Assembly (NCBI GenBank): GCA_011049745.1
Contig: DRHE01000111.1
Coordinates: 1-7,486, forward strand
Direction: 5' to 3'
Length of the DNA stretch: 7,486 bases
DNA from: Spirochaetales bacterium
Lineage (GTDB): Bacteria; Spirochaetota; Spirochaetia; SZUA-6; DRHE01
The notes under the pieces were generated by a model. That model was not told where the DNA came from and searched no databases. It worked only from the letters and a program-made list of their open reading frames with translations. How positions within the stretch are numbered: the stretch's first letter is position 1; every line of letters starts with the position of its first letter. The position numbers were made by a program, and so were the translations under genes. This document shows positions 1 through 6,413 of this stretch, one piece after another.

Positions 1-514
1 TCCAGATAACAAAACCCAGGATAAATGAGGTATAGAGGATTATTAAAAGCTGTTTACTGTCATAAAGATGTACATTGCGGCCAAAGAGGGAGATAAGACC
101 GCTATCAATCACATTTACAATAATAAAAAAGGGTATAACCAGGGTTATGGTGGGGAGCATGCGCACGAACATCAGGGACATAACCATGGTTTTTTTCAAA
201 CGGAATTTCAGGCGAACCACCGCGTAGGCGGCCAGTGAGCCAAAGAACAGGCAAACTACTGTTGTAATGGTAGCGATAATTAAACTGTTCTTAAGGGCAG
301 CAAGGAAACGCGAGCTGATCTCTTTCTCAGGATTAAAAAAAGAGATGTAATGCTTGAAGGTTGCCCTCGAGGGCAGCCAGTGGTCCAACCGGTCTGAGAT
401 AAGCTCCTTGTAGGGAAAAATGCTGGACAGGAACATCCAGATCAGGGGCAGCACCGTCCAGAGTACGATTATAAGCACCAGCAGGTATAGACCGATTCGT
501 TTGAGCTTTTTCAC
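1..514 (-). CDS. MalG/UgpE-type ABC sugar permease, inner-membrane subunit (3' end outside window)
   Basis: This is the second membrane subunit of a CUT1-type carbohydrate ABC importer; with the upstream permease it would form the transmembrane channel. The frame is open from a GTG at 514-512 to the window edge, giving 171 complete codons. The start is chosen because AGAGGT of a good ribosome binding site (522-530, minus strand GGAAGAGGT) lies 7 bases upstream. The protein begins VKKLKRIGLYLLVLIIVLW, a positively charged end followed by a first membrane helix (about residues 8-28). Next comes a soluble stretch, then the family-typical NSLIIATITT helix leading into GSLAAYAVVRLKF, and a further helix with RMLPTITLVIPFF. 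The EAA loop that contacts the ATPase lies in the missing C-terminal part. The gene starts 3 bases after the stop of the upstream permease, so the two are surely co-transcribed and probably translationally coupled. Family assignment is firm; the substrate is unknown. Confidence 0.9.
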   Translation of the reverse strand, partial: MKKLKRIGLYLLVLIIVLWTVLPLIWMFLSSIFPYKELISDRLDHWLPSRATFKHYISFFNPEKEISSRFLAALKNSLIIATITTVVCLFFGSLAAYAVVRLKFRLKKTMVMSLMFVRMLPTITLVIPFFIIVNVIDSGLISLFGRNVHLYDSKQLLIILYTSFILGFVIW

Positions 515-517
515 AGG

Positions 518-1458
518 TTACACCTCTTCCTTGTAAAATAGCTTTATATACAACAGGGTAAACCCCAAAATAAATATTGCAACCAGGAAAGAAAGGGCGG
601 AGCCTTTGCCGAATCTCAAGAATTTCATTCCTGTCTCATAGGTATATATACCGACAACCCGGATTGAGTACTGCATGATAATATAGATAATATCAAACAC
701 GCGGAAGAGCTCCATGGTGCGTAGTACCAGGATTACCAGGAATACCGGCTTGAGGTAGGGATAGGTAACAGACCAAAATTTCGCCAGGAATTGGCCCCGT
801 CGATCGATGCCACCTCATATAGACTGCCTGGGATCTGCTGAAGATCGGCTAACAGCAGAAAGATAACCAGTGGGGTTACCTTCCAGGTATCGGCCAGAAT
901 GATCATATTCAGAGCGCGGGATACACCCATCCAGGAAAAGAAAGAGGAAAGAACCGGGACTCCCGCAAAAGGAATGTCAAACCCCAGCCAGACAATGTTA
1001 TTGTCCTTAGCCAATACACCCAGCACCTTGAGCAGGCCATTCAAAGCCCCGAAACTGCTGCCTGCATATATCCATTCCCAGAGGCGGGCATTCACCACAG
1101 TGGGCACGGCCCAGGGTATCAGGATAATCGCCCGCACAAACCCCCTGCCGATGAACTTCTTATTTAGAACTAGAGCAATACCGGTGCCCAGAGTCAGCTC
1201 AATTATCAGTGATACTATAGTGAAGTAAAGGGTAACCCGCACAGAGAGCCAGAATTGAGCATTTTGAAAGAAGAAATGGATATAATTGAGCAGGCCCCGC
1301 CAGTGTAGATCGATCCCCCCCAAACGGGGAGTTGCTTCATTAAAAGAGAGGGTAAACGCAAAAAAGATCGGCCCGATAATAACTAAGAGTATTATTATTA
1401 CTGCCGGTAAGATTAGAAAAATTAAAAGTTGACGGGAACTCATTTCCCTGGTGATCAT
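518..1458 (-). CDS. MalF/UgpA-type ABC sugar permease, interrupted by an apparent one-base deletion near 775-783
   Basis: This is the first membrane subunit of the CUT1-type importer. The ATG at 1458-1456 follows GGAG with a 6-base spacer. The first frame (1458 to 733) has an N-terminal helix (residues about 10-35, rich in Leu/Ile), the family-typical LIPWAVPTVV at about 113-122, and the ATPase-contacting EAA loop EVASIDGANSWRNF at 215-228. Right after F228 the frame leaves the family pattern and ends. The -1 frame continues it as WSVTYPYLKPVFLVILVLRTMELFRVFD and on to a TAA at 518, with a final helix and a charged KEEV tail. Restoring one base gives about 313 residues, normal for the family. 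The break falls on minus-strand CGAAATTTTGG. Sequencing error in the A/T run is most likely; a real mutation or -1 ribosomal slippage are alternatives. It is co-transcribed with the binding protein upstream (72-base gap) and the MalG-type gene downstream (3-base gap). Confidence 0.88.
775..781 (-). other. Frameshift point in the MalF-type permease gene (A-AAT-TTT)
   Basis: In the upstream frame the codons here read CGA AAT TTT GGT. The conserved permease sequence needs the next codons to be TGG TCT GTT ACC, which is the -1 frame. The site is a run of A then T, a typical place for a missing base in a read or for replication slippage. It also fits the X-XXY-YYZ slippery pattern in the correct phase. 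No strong downstream stem or AGGAGG-like stimulator was seen nearby. The exact base cannot be fixed, but protein similarity on both sides confines the shift to a few codons around here. Confidence 0.8.
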
Positions 1459-1484
1459 ACCCTACTCCATCCCGGCTTAAACCA

Positions 1485-1518
1485 GGGGGGAACTCTTTAC
1501 TCTTTAAAGAATCCCCCC
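1485..1518 (-). promoter_or_regulatory. GC-clamped intercistronic hairpin between binding-protein and permease genes
   Basis: A six-G run (1485-1490) pairs with a six-C run (1513-1518). This is extended by A1491-T1512, a small internal loop (1492-1493 against 1511) and six further pairs (1494-1499 with 1505-1510), leaving a 5-base loop. It fills much of the 72-base gap after the binding-protein stop. No T-run follows on the minus strand (the next bases are TGGTTTAAG), so it does not look like a full intrinsic terminator. In maltose-type operons, structures between the binding-protein and permease genes stabilise the upstream message and lower downstream expression, and this is the inferred role here. 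Confidence 0.6.
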
Positions 1519-1530
1519 AATAATTTTAAG

Positions 1531-2805
1531 CTATAACTTTTCGATCTCAGCTTTGGCTTTATCCAAAGCATCTTTGGGTGACATCTTCATCTGCAGAGCC
1601 TGATGGATATACCTCTGAAGAATAGAGGATGTTTCAGTATAGACCGGCACACGGGGGCGATGGTGCACATTGGCAATCTGCTTTGCTTTAATGTCCATAA
1701 CCGGATCCATCTTCGCAGCGTAACCGCTGGTGGCAACTGATGTCCAGACCGGCATTTCAGTCAGGTAAGCCCTTTGAACAATGGGAGAAGTGCAGAATCT
1801 CAGCCATTTCCAGGCTGCTTCCTGGTTATTTGAATTGGCCAGGATGGCTGCACCCTGAAAACCTGAAACCGAAGCTGTATCATTAGGATATTTGCCCAGA
1901 ACGTCTTCAGCAACAGGCAGCAGGCCCATTTTAGACTGTCCTACAATTTTCGAAACTTCCGGATCGTCGAGAGCTCCGTATTGAAAGGTCCAGTTTGAGG
2001 TAAATGCCGCCTGTCCGGCTATAAAATCATCCCTGGCAGCAGGTTCATCATTGGTCAAGGATTTGGGAGAGGCGAGCCCTTCTTTAAGCAGCATGACCAT
2101 GAACTCCAGGGCTTTCAACCCCGCGCCTTCATTGAAAATGGGCTTGCCGTTTTCATCAAAGGTTTCACCTCCGAATGCCCCGGTGAGCCAGACATATTCG
2201 CAGGTCAACCCCTCTTTCTGGTTCCAGGAGTCGGTCCAGGGATACTCCACAATGCCCTTGCTCTTCATTGCTTTCATCATTGCCACCATCTTTTCCAGGG
2301 TCTTGGGGCGTTCTCCCGGAAAGCCGGCGCGTTTGATCATATCCACATTATAAAAGAAGAGCTGAAAATTGGCTAAAAAGGGCATGGCCCAGATTTTACC
2401 GTCGTAGGCAAAGGCATCCAATATTGGTGAGGGAATATAATCTTTAAAGCCGGCGATCCTGTCATCAAGGGGAACGCAGAATCCCTTGCTGGCGAATTCA
2501 GCGGTCCAGATTAGATCAAGGGAAAAAACGTCATATGTGGGTGTTGAGGCAATTGCCGAGGCAACAACCTTTTCATGCTGTTCATCATATTTCACAAAGT
2601 CAACATTAACCTTGATCCCGGAAATATCGGTAAAGAGTTTGGCCCACATTTCAACATCCTCGGGCTGGTAAGCAGCCTGTGCCATATACAGGACATTCAG
2701 CTCCTGCGGGGGCGCTTCTGCCGGTCCTGCCGCTTCTTTAGGAGCGCAGGAAATCAGAGCCAGCAGGATAATTAATCCTGCCAGAAGCATAAAGAATTTT
2801 TTCAT
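1531..2805 (-). CDS. Extracellular solute-binding lipoprotein of a CUT1-type sugar ABC importer
   Basis: This is the substrate-capturing lipoprotein that delivers ligand to the two permeases downstream; it is 424 residues, normal for family-1 solute-binding proteins. The ATG at 2805-2803 is set by a perfect AGGAGG (2811-2816) with a 5-base spacer. The N-terminus MKKFFMLLAGLIILLALISC is a lipoprotein signal with lipobox LISC, the lipidated Cys being residue 20. An Ala/Pro/Glu-rich linker (21-35) leads into the mature fold. Recognisable blocks are YDVFSLDLIWTAEFA (91-105), MPFLANFQLF (141-150), CEYVWLTGAFGG (202-213) and NWTF (271-274); aromatic residues in such blocks often line the sugar site, though which ones bind here is inference. 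It is the first gene after a predicted sigma-54 promoter and heads the importer operon. It is clearly paralogous to the binding protein at 6407-7486: PFLANFQLF is identical and CEYVWLxGAFGG differs at one position. The ligand is unknown. Confidence 0.94.
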   Translation of the reverse strand: MKKFFMLLAGLIILLALISCAPKEAAGPAEAPPQELNVLYMAQAAYQPEDVEMWAKLFTDISGIKVNVDFVKYDEQHEKVVASAIASTPTYDVFSLDLIWTAEFASKGFCVPLDDRIAGFKDYIPSPILDAFAYDGKIWAMPFLANFQLFFYNVDMIKRAGFPGERPKTLEKMVAMMKAMKSKGIVEYPWTDSWNQKEGLTCEYVWLTGAFGGETFDENGKPIFNEGAGLKALEFMVMLLKEGLASPKSLTNDEPAARDDFIAGQAAFTSNWTFQYGALDDPEVSKIVGQSKMGLLPVAEDVLGKYPNDTASVSGFQGAAILANSNNQEAAWKWLRFCTSPIVQRAYLTEMPVWTSVATSGYAAKMDPVMDIKAKQIANVHHRPRVPVYTETSSILQRYIHQALQMKMSPKDALDKAKAEIEKL

Positions 2806-2810
2806 GAGAT

Positions 2811-2816
2811 CCTCCT
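2811..2816 (-). promoter_or_regulatory. Strong Shine-Dalgarno AGGAGG for the lipoprotein gene
   Basis: The minus strand reads AGGAGGATCTCATG, a consensus ribosome binding site 5 bases before the ATG at 2805. It is the strongest such site in the window, in keeping with the high synthesis usual for binding proteins relative to permeases. It lies within a predicted leader of only about 20 bases downstream of the sigma-54 start site. Confidence 0.85.
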
Positions 2817-2834
2817 ATTGTTTTTCTTAACTAT

Positions 2835-2852
2835 ATGCAGGAAACATGCCAA
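2835..2852 (-). promoter_or_regulatory. Predicted sigma-54 (RpoN) -24/-12 promoter driving the importer operon
   Basis: The minus strand reads TTGGCATGTTTCCTGCA. Against the known consensus YTGGCACGRNNNTTGCW it keeps TTGGCA, the G at the seventh consensus position after T, the final TGC and the terminal W. The GG (2850-2849) and GC (2838-2837) are separated by exactly 10 bases, the invariant spacing for sigma-54. The inferred transcription start is near 2825, leaving a short leader that contains the ribosome binding site. A sigma-54-type activator with an intact GAFTGA motif is encoded immediately upstream, which strongly supports function. The promoter call is from sequence; regulation by that neighbour is inference. 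Confidence 0.85.
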
Positions 2853-2915
2853 GCCATGATGTTTTATTCTTTTTATAATATAGAATTAAAAATATAGGCC
2901 GGATAATAAAAGGCT

Positions 2916-2937
2916 GATTGGCTCAGGCCGGCCAATC
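2916..2937 (-). promoter_or_regulatory. Inverted repeat: candidate upstream activator site, or terminator stem of the kinase/regulator operon
   Basis: Two perfect 7-base arms, GATTGGC (2916-2922) and GCCAATC (2931-2937), flank an 8-base spacer containing GGCCGG. The centre is about 100 bases upstream of the predicted sigma-54 start, the usual distance for enhancer-binding-protein sites. A further ATTGGCT copy at 2948-2954 lies 31 bases from the ATTGGCT at 2917-2923, close to three helical turns. On the minus strand the repeat is followed by AGCCTTTTATTAT, so a weak intrinsic terminator for the upstream operon is an equally simple reading. The two roles could coexist. Confidence 0.5.
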
Positions 2938-2949
2938 TGAAAAGATTAT

Positions 2950-2965
2950 TGGCTGGTTTCAGCCA
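2950..2965 (-). terminator. Small hairpin over the response-regulator stop codon, possible weak terminator
   Basis: The minus strand reads TGGCTG AAAC CAGCCA, a perfect 6-base stem with a 4-base loop that overlaps the TGA stop at 2961-2959. It is followed by ATAATCTTTT. The stem is short and the T-run is interrupted and not adjacent, so termination would be weak alone. Together with the inverted repeat at 2916-2937 it could form a two-part terminator separating the signalling operon from the importer operon. Confidence 0.35.
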
Positions 2966-4299
2966 CCTGTAAGTTCATATTTATGTAGCCGATGGCGGAG
3001 TTTTCCCCTGGATATACCCAACTCCCTGGCCGCAGCTGAGATATTCCACTGGTGACAGTTCAATGCATTAACCAGGGCTTGCTTCTCAATGTTTTCCAAT
3101 CTGCTGATTCGGGGTTGTCTTAAGGCAGTTTCTTCCTGCAGTTCCCGAGGTAAGTCGCTTAGCCTTATCTCTCCGGAGCTGTTCAGCACCGCTGCCCGCT
3201 CCATAACATTTCTAAGCTCCCGCACATTCCCGGGCCATGAGTATTCCCTTAAGACCATTTTAGCTGCTTCCGTTAAACCCATTATACACTTGCCCAATTC
3301 CCCGGCATACCTGGCAAGAAAGTGTTCGGAAATCGGAATGATATCCTCAGGCCTCTCGCGCAGCGGCGGTATCTGAATTGTTATCGTATTTATCCGGTAA
3401 TAGAGATCTTTTCTAAAAAGACCCTCAGCCACCATTGCTCTAAGATCACGATTAGTGGCACAGAGTATCCTGGTATTTATTTTTATTATTGTACTGCTGC
3501 CCAGGGGTTCAAAGCACTTTTCTTCTAACAGGCGTAGGAGCTTGGCCTGAATACTCAAAGGGAAATCTCCGATCTCATCCAGAAAGAGGGTGCCGCCCTC
3601 TGCTAAACGCACTTTTCCCGGAAAATCCTTATTGGCCCCGGTGAAAGCGCCCTTGCGATAGCCGAATAATTCACTTTCCAGCAGGGTTTCAGGAATGGTC
3701 GGACAGTTGATAGCAATAAAGGGCCGGCTGGAATCTACCTGCCCGGTAACAGCAGTATGAATAGCTTCGGCAATCAAGCCTTTACCTGATCCGCTCTCTC
3801 CCATAATCAATACCGGTGTAGAGACCGAGGCCACTTTTTGTACAGTTTTCAAAATCTGCTTCATAGCACCGCTTCGATAGAGAAGTGGTCCATTCCGGAT
3901 AATACCCTTCAAGTGTTTATTCTCATTCTCCAGATTTTCCATTTGGAATATCCTGGCGATAACATGGCTGATAACATCCTCATTAAAGGGCTTGGTAATA
4001 AAATCAACCGCTCCCATTTTGATCGCTTCTACCGCGCCCTCAATAGAGCCGTACGCGGTAATCAGAATAAGGGGGATCTCTCTTTCATTTTCCTTCAGGA
4101 ATTTGAGAATACCCATTCCATCTATACCAGGCATCTTTAAATCCGAGATAATCAGATCGATTATCTCCCCGTTATTTATTCTTTCAATTGCCTCACTGCC
4201 GTCAGCCGCGGTTAGCACAGAATAGCCGTGATTCTCCAGGAGTATTTTAAGCACTTCGCACATATTCTTTTCATCATCCACAACCAGAATTTGCCTCAT
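2959..4299 (-). CDS. NtrC-family sigma-54-dependent response regulator
   Basis: This cytoplasmic two-component activator would use ATP hydrolysis to open sigma-54 promoters when phosphorylated. It has 446 residues, the normal length. The receiver domain (about 1-120) has acidic D8/D9, phospho-acceptor D53 in SDLKMPG, T81 and K103. The AAA+ domain (about 140-375) has Walker A GESGSGKG at 167-174, the sigma-54 contact loop GAFTGA intact at 217-222, Walker B GGTLFLDEIG at 235-244 and candidate arginine fingers R296 and R302 in FRKDLYYRIN. The C-terminus (about 405-446) is a Fis-type helix-turn-helix, ISAAARELGISRGKLRHRL. The ATG at 4299 follows AGAGGA at a good distance, 18 bases after the kinase stop, so the two are a cognate pair. 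A predicted sigma-54 promoter lies just downstream of its stop, before the importer operon, making that operon its likely target. All key residues are present. Confidence 0.96.
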   Translation of the reverse strand: MRQILVVDDEKNMCEVLKILLENHGYSVLTAADGSEAIERINNGEIIDLIISDLKMPGIDGMGILKFLKENEREIPLILITAYGSIEGAVEAIKMGAVDFITKPFNEDVISHVIARIFQMENLENENKHLKGIIRNGPLLYRSGAMKQILKTVQKVASVSTPVLIMGESGSGKGLIAEAIHTAVTGQVDSSRPFIAINCPTIPETLLESELFGYRKGAFTGANKDFPGKVRLAEGGTLFLDEIGDFPLSIQAKLLRLLEEKCFEPLGSSTIIKINTRILCATNRDLRAMVAEGLFRKDLYYRINTITIQIPPLRERPEDIIPISEHFLARYAGELGKCIMGLTEAAKMVLREYSWPGNVRELRNVMERAAVLNSSGEIRLSDLPRELQEETALRQPRISRLENIEKQALVNALNCHQWNISAAARELGISRGKLRHRLHKYELTGG

Positions 4300-4317
4300 T
4301 ATTTTCCTCTTTGTTCC

Positions 4318-6405
4318 TTAAAATATAATCCTGAAGGTTGAGCCTTTACCGGGCTCTGAGATTACCTCAATACTGCCATTATGCTGTTCAATAATCCGAT
4401 GACCGATAGACAATCCCAGGCCTGTTCCCGTTGCCTTGGTAGTGAAGAAGGGGTTAAAGATCTGTTGCCTGATCCGCTCATCAAAACCCGATCCCCAATC
4501 CTGTATCTCCAGGCACATATGTTCATTTTTTAGAAAAACACGTATTTCGATCTTCCCATTCGCCGCCGAAGCCTGAATAGCATTTAAAACAAGGTTGGAG
4601 ATAACCTGTTCAATCAAACTCTTATCCATCAGGTATTCAGGTGTTTCCTTACGGATTACTGTGTCAATCTCCAGCTCGGGGTACTTATCCAGGGGCAGGC
4701 TGTTCAAAGACTGATCTATTACAGCCCGGATTGAACAAAGGTTTTTCTGTATTTCCCTGGGGCGCGCAAAGTCAAGCAGATTCCTGATGACCAGATTAAG
4801 CGTATCAATCTCATTTATTATCATGTGAGTAATCCGGTTATAATTATCTTTTTTATCCAGGATAGAGAAATCATCTCTCAGCATTTCAGCAGATACTTTC
4901 ATTACCCCCAGGGGATTGCGAATCTGATGGGCCACACCTGCAGCCATTTCCCCCAGGGCAGCCAGCCTTGATGAAATGACCAGCTTTTCTTCAAGTTTCC
5001 TGACCCTGGTAATATCCTCAAAAATTGCGATAATTCCAATTTTTTGCCCCTCCTTGGAGAATAAAGGCGATGTACTTAAGAATAGTATCAGATCCATGCC
5101 ATTCCTGGTAATCCTGACCTCTTCGCCGGTCACCTGCATATCCTTATTCAAGCTCTCCCTTATCAGGCTGAAAAGGCTTCCGGGAAGAGATTTGGACTTA
5201 ATATGGGTACCTCTGAAATCCTTTTTTTCAAGACCAATAATCTTTTCCGCAGCCGGGTTATAGGTGGTTATCCTTTTTTCAAGATTGATGGTTATTATCC
5301 CGGACCTGACATTTTCCAGAATAAGGTTGTTATAATGTGACAGCTGCAGCAGCTCTCTTTCTCTATTAAGCAGATTTCCGCGCATCTTATTAAAGGCACT
5401 GGCTAATTCACCGAATTCATCCTCGGCCGGCACCTGGAAGTGATAATGAAGATCGCCTAAAGAGATCTTATGCACACCCTTCAACAGGGTCTGAAAGGGT
5501 CTGAAAAATGTAACCCTGTAGAAAACCATGGCGATCAGCAACGCCAGAGAGAGGATCAACAGCGTGGAAACCAGCGAAATTGTATTATAGCGGGTAATTA
5601 TCAATCTGGATTCTTTTGTATCCAGCAGGCAGAGGATCTTGCCGTTGGATCCCCGAAAACTTTCTATATATATTGAGCCGACCATAAAATTATCGATCTT
5701 GATCATCTTATCAGATAAAGAATTGTCATGATCTGCCGCAATTATACTTTTATGTGTTTCACTGTTCAGATTACCGGCCTCAATTATTTTCTCGTTAAAA
5801 AGAAAAATAATCTTGGAGTTAGTAATATTTTCCAGCTTTTGTACAAATGATTGATCCAGATTGAGGCTTAAACCCAGAACACCAATTATTTTTTCTTCTC
5901 TTTTTACCGGGGAAAGCATTGTCAGCTTAACTACAATACCGCTTTCCGAGACAAAGAAGGATTTTTCACCTGCAAATGCAACTTTAAGGTTTTCCCTCAA
6001 TTCATTATTCATCAGCAGCATATCACCCACCGAGGTAAAAAGTATATCCGGCTGAATATATATGGCCAGTGAATTCATTTGCAGAGAAGAACGATACACA
6101 GCCAGCTCTCTGTTCAATAGATTCCTTAAACCGAAATCTGTATAATCAATGACCTTCTTCTGCCCGGCAAGCAGATTGGTATTGATCATAAGCTTATCCA
6201 GAGTTTCTTCCAGGTAAGCATTGCTGCCCAGAAAGGCCCGGTTCATCTGCGCCTGAAAGGAATCATTCTGACTACGGGAGACAATTGCGGTTAAAGCAAG
6301 CAGGGAAATAACACCCTGGAGAATAACCAGGATAATAAAGGAGAGAGCCACTTTACTGGAGATCTTTAATCTTAAACTTTTTCGAAAGCGTTGGAGCCTA
6401 TCCAT
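4318..6405 (-). CDS. Membrane sensor histidine kinase with extracytoplasmic sensor, HAMP and PAS domains
   Basis: This sensor kinase is the likely phosphodonor of the adjacent regulator. From the ATG at 6405 it is about 695 residues. It has a first membrane helix at about 19-43, an extracytoplasmic region at about 45-268 resembling CACHE-type sensors (tentative), a second helix at about 275-297, a HAMP linker to about 350 and a PAS domain at about 358-470 (NVRSGIITIN, NPAAEKIIG). The HisKA region has H493 in AAGVAHQIRNPLG, and the ATPase domain has N608 (NLVLNAIQA), DWGSG at 636-640 and GTGLGLS at 660-666. The residue after the phospho-His is Gln, where many kinases of this type have Glu. The ATG is preferred because it lies 1 base after the upstream stop (TAA, 6409-6407) with GGA 5 bases before it. 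An in-frame TTG at 6420 would add five residues and overlap the upstream gene but has no ribosome binding site. No attached receiver domain is present. Confidence 0.95.
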   Translation of the reverse strand: MDRLQRFRKSLRLKISSKVALSFIILVILQGVISLLALTAIVSRSQNDSFQAQMNRAFLGSNAYLEETLDKLMINTNLLAGQKKVIDYTDFGLRNLLNRELAVYRSSLQMNSLAIYIQPDILFTSVGDMLLMNNELRENLKVAFAGEKSFFVSESGIVVKLTMLSPVKREEKIIGVLGLSLNLDQSFVQKLENITNSKIIFLFNEKIIEAGNLNSETHKSIIAADHDNSLSDKMIKIDNFMVGSIYIESFRGSNGKILCLLDTKESRLIITRYNTISLVSTLLILSLALLIAMVFYRVTFFRPFQTLLKGVHKISLGDLHYHFQVPAEDEFGELASAFNKMRGNLLNRERELLQLSHYNNLILENVRSGIITINLEKRITTYNPAAEKIIGLEKKDFRGTHIKSKSLPGSLFSLIRESLNKDMQVTGEEVRITRNGMDLILFLSTSPLFSKEGQKIGIIAIFEDITRVRKLEEKLVISSRLAALGEMAAGVAHQIRNPLGVMKVSAEMLRDDFSILDKKDNYNRITHMIINEIDTLNLVIRNLLDFARPREIQKNLCSIRAVIDQSLNSLPLDKYPELEIDTVIRKETPEYLMDKSLIEQVISNLVLNAIQASAANGKIEIRVFLKNEHMCLEIQDWGSGFDERIRQQIFNPFFTTKATGTGLGLSIGHRIIEQHNGSIEVISEPGKGSTFRIIF

Positions 6406-6413
6406 TTTAATCC
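6403..6413 (-). promoter_or_regulatory. Stop/start junction coupling the binding protein and kinase
   Basis: The minus strand reads GGATTAAAATG. A weak GGA ribosome binding site is followed by the TAA stop of the binding protein (6409-6407), one base, then the preferred ATG of the kinase (6405-6403). Ribosomes ending the binding protein could restart directly on the kinase, so the two are probably made from one message in a linked ratio. The site is visible in sequence; coupling is inferred from spacing. Confidence 0.6.

Noticed and set aside
518..715. A separate small membrane protein of 65 residues
   Set aside because: Its sequence is the expected C-terminal end of the MalF-type permease (MELFRVFD followed by the last helix), brought out of frame by the one-base shift.
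899..1228. Plus-strand open frame of 109 codons
   Set aside because: It lies entirely inside the MalF-type permease on the opposite strand, shows no family resemblance and has no credible ribosome binding site; it is a shadow of the real gene.
2051..2775. Three plus-strand open frames antisense to the binding lipoprotein
   Set aside because: They overlap a well-supported gene with a lipobox, strong ribosome binding site and paralog, and their translations show no recognisable domain or signal.
2870..2900. Sigma-70-like promoter (minus-strand TATTAT) in the AT-rich part of the gap
   Set aside because: The -10-like hexamer has no acceptable -35 partner 16-18 bases upstream, and AT-rich DNA gives such matches by chance; the sigma-54 site is far better supported.
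3089..4225. Several plus-strand open frames antisense to the response regulator
   Set aside because: The minus-strand frame carries every NtrC-family motif across the same bases, so these are chance open frames.
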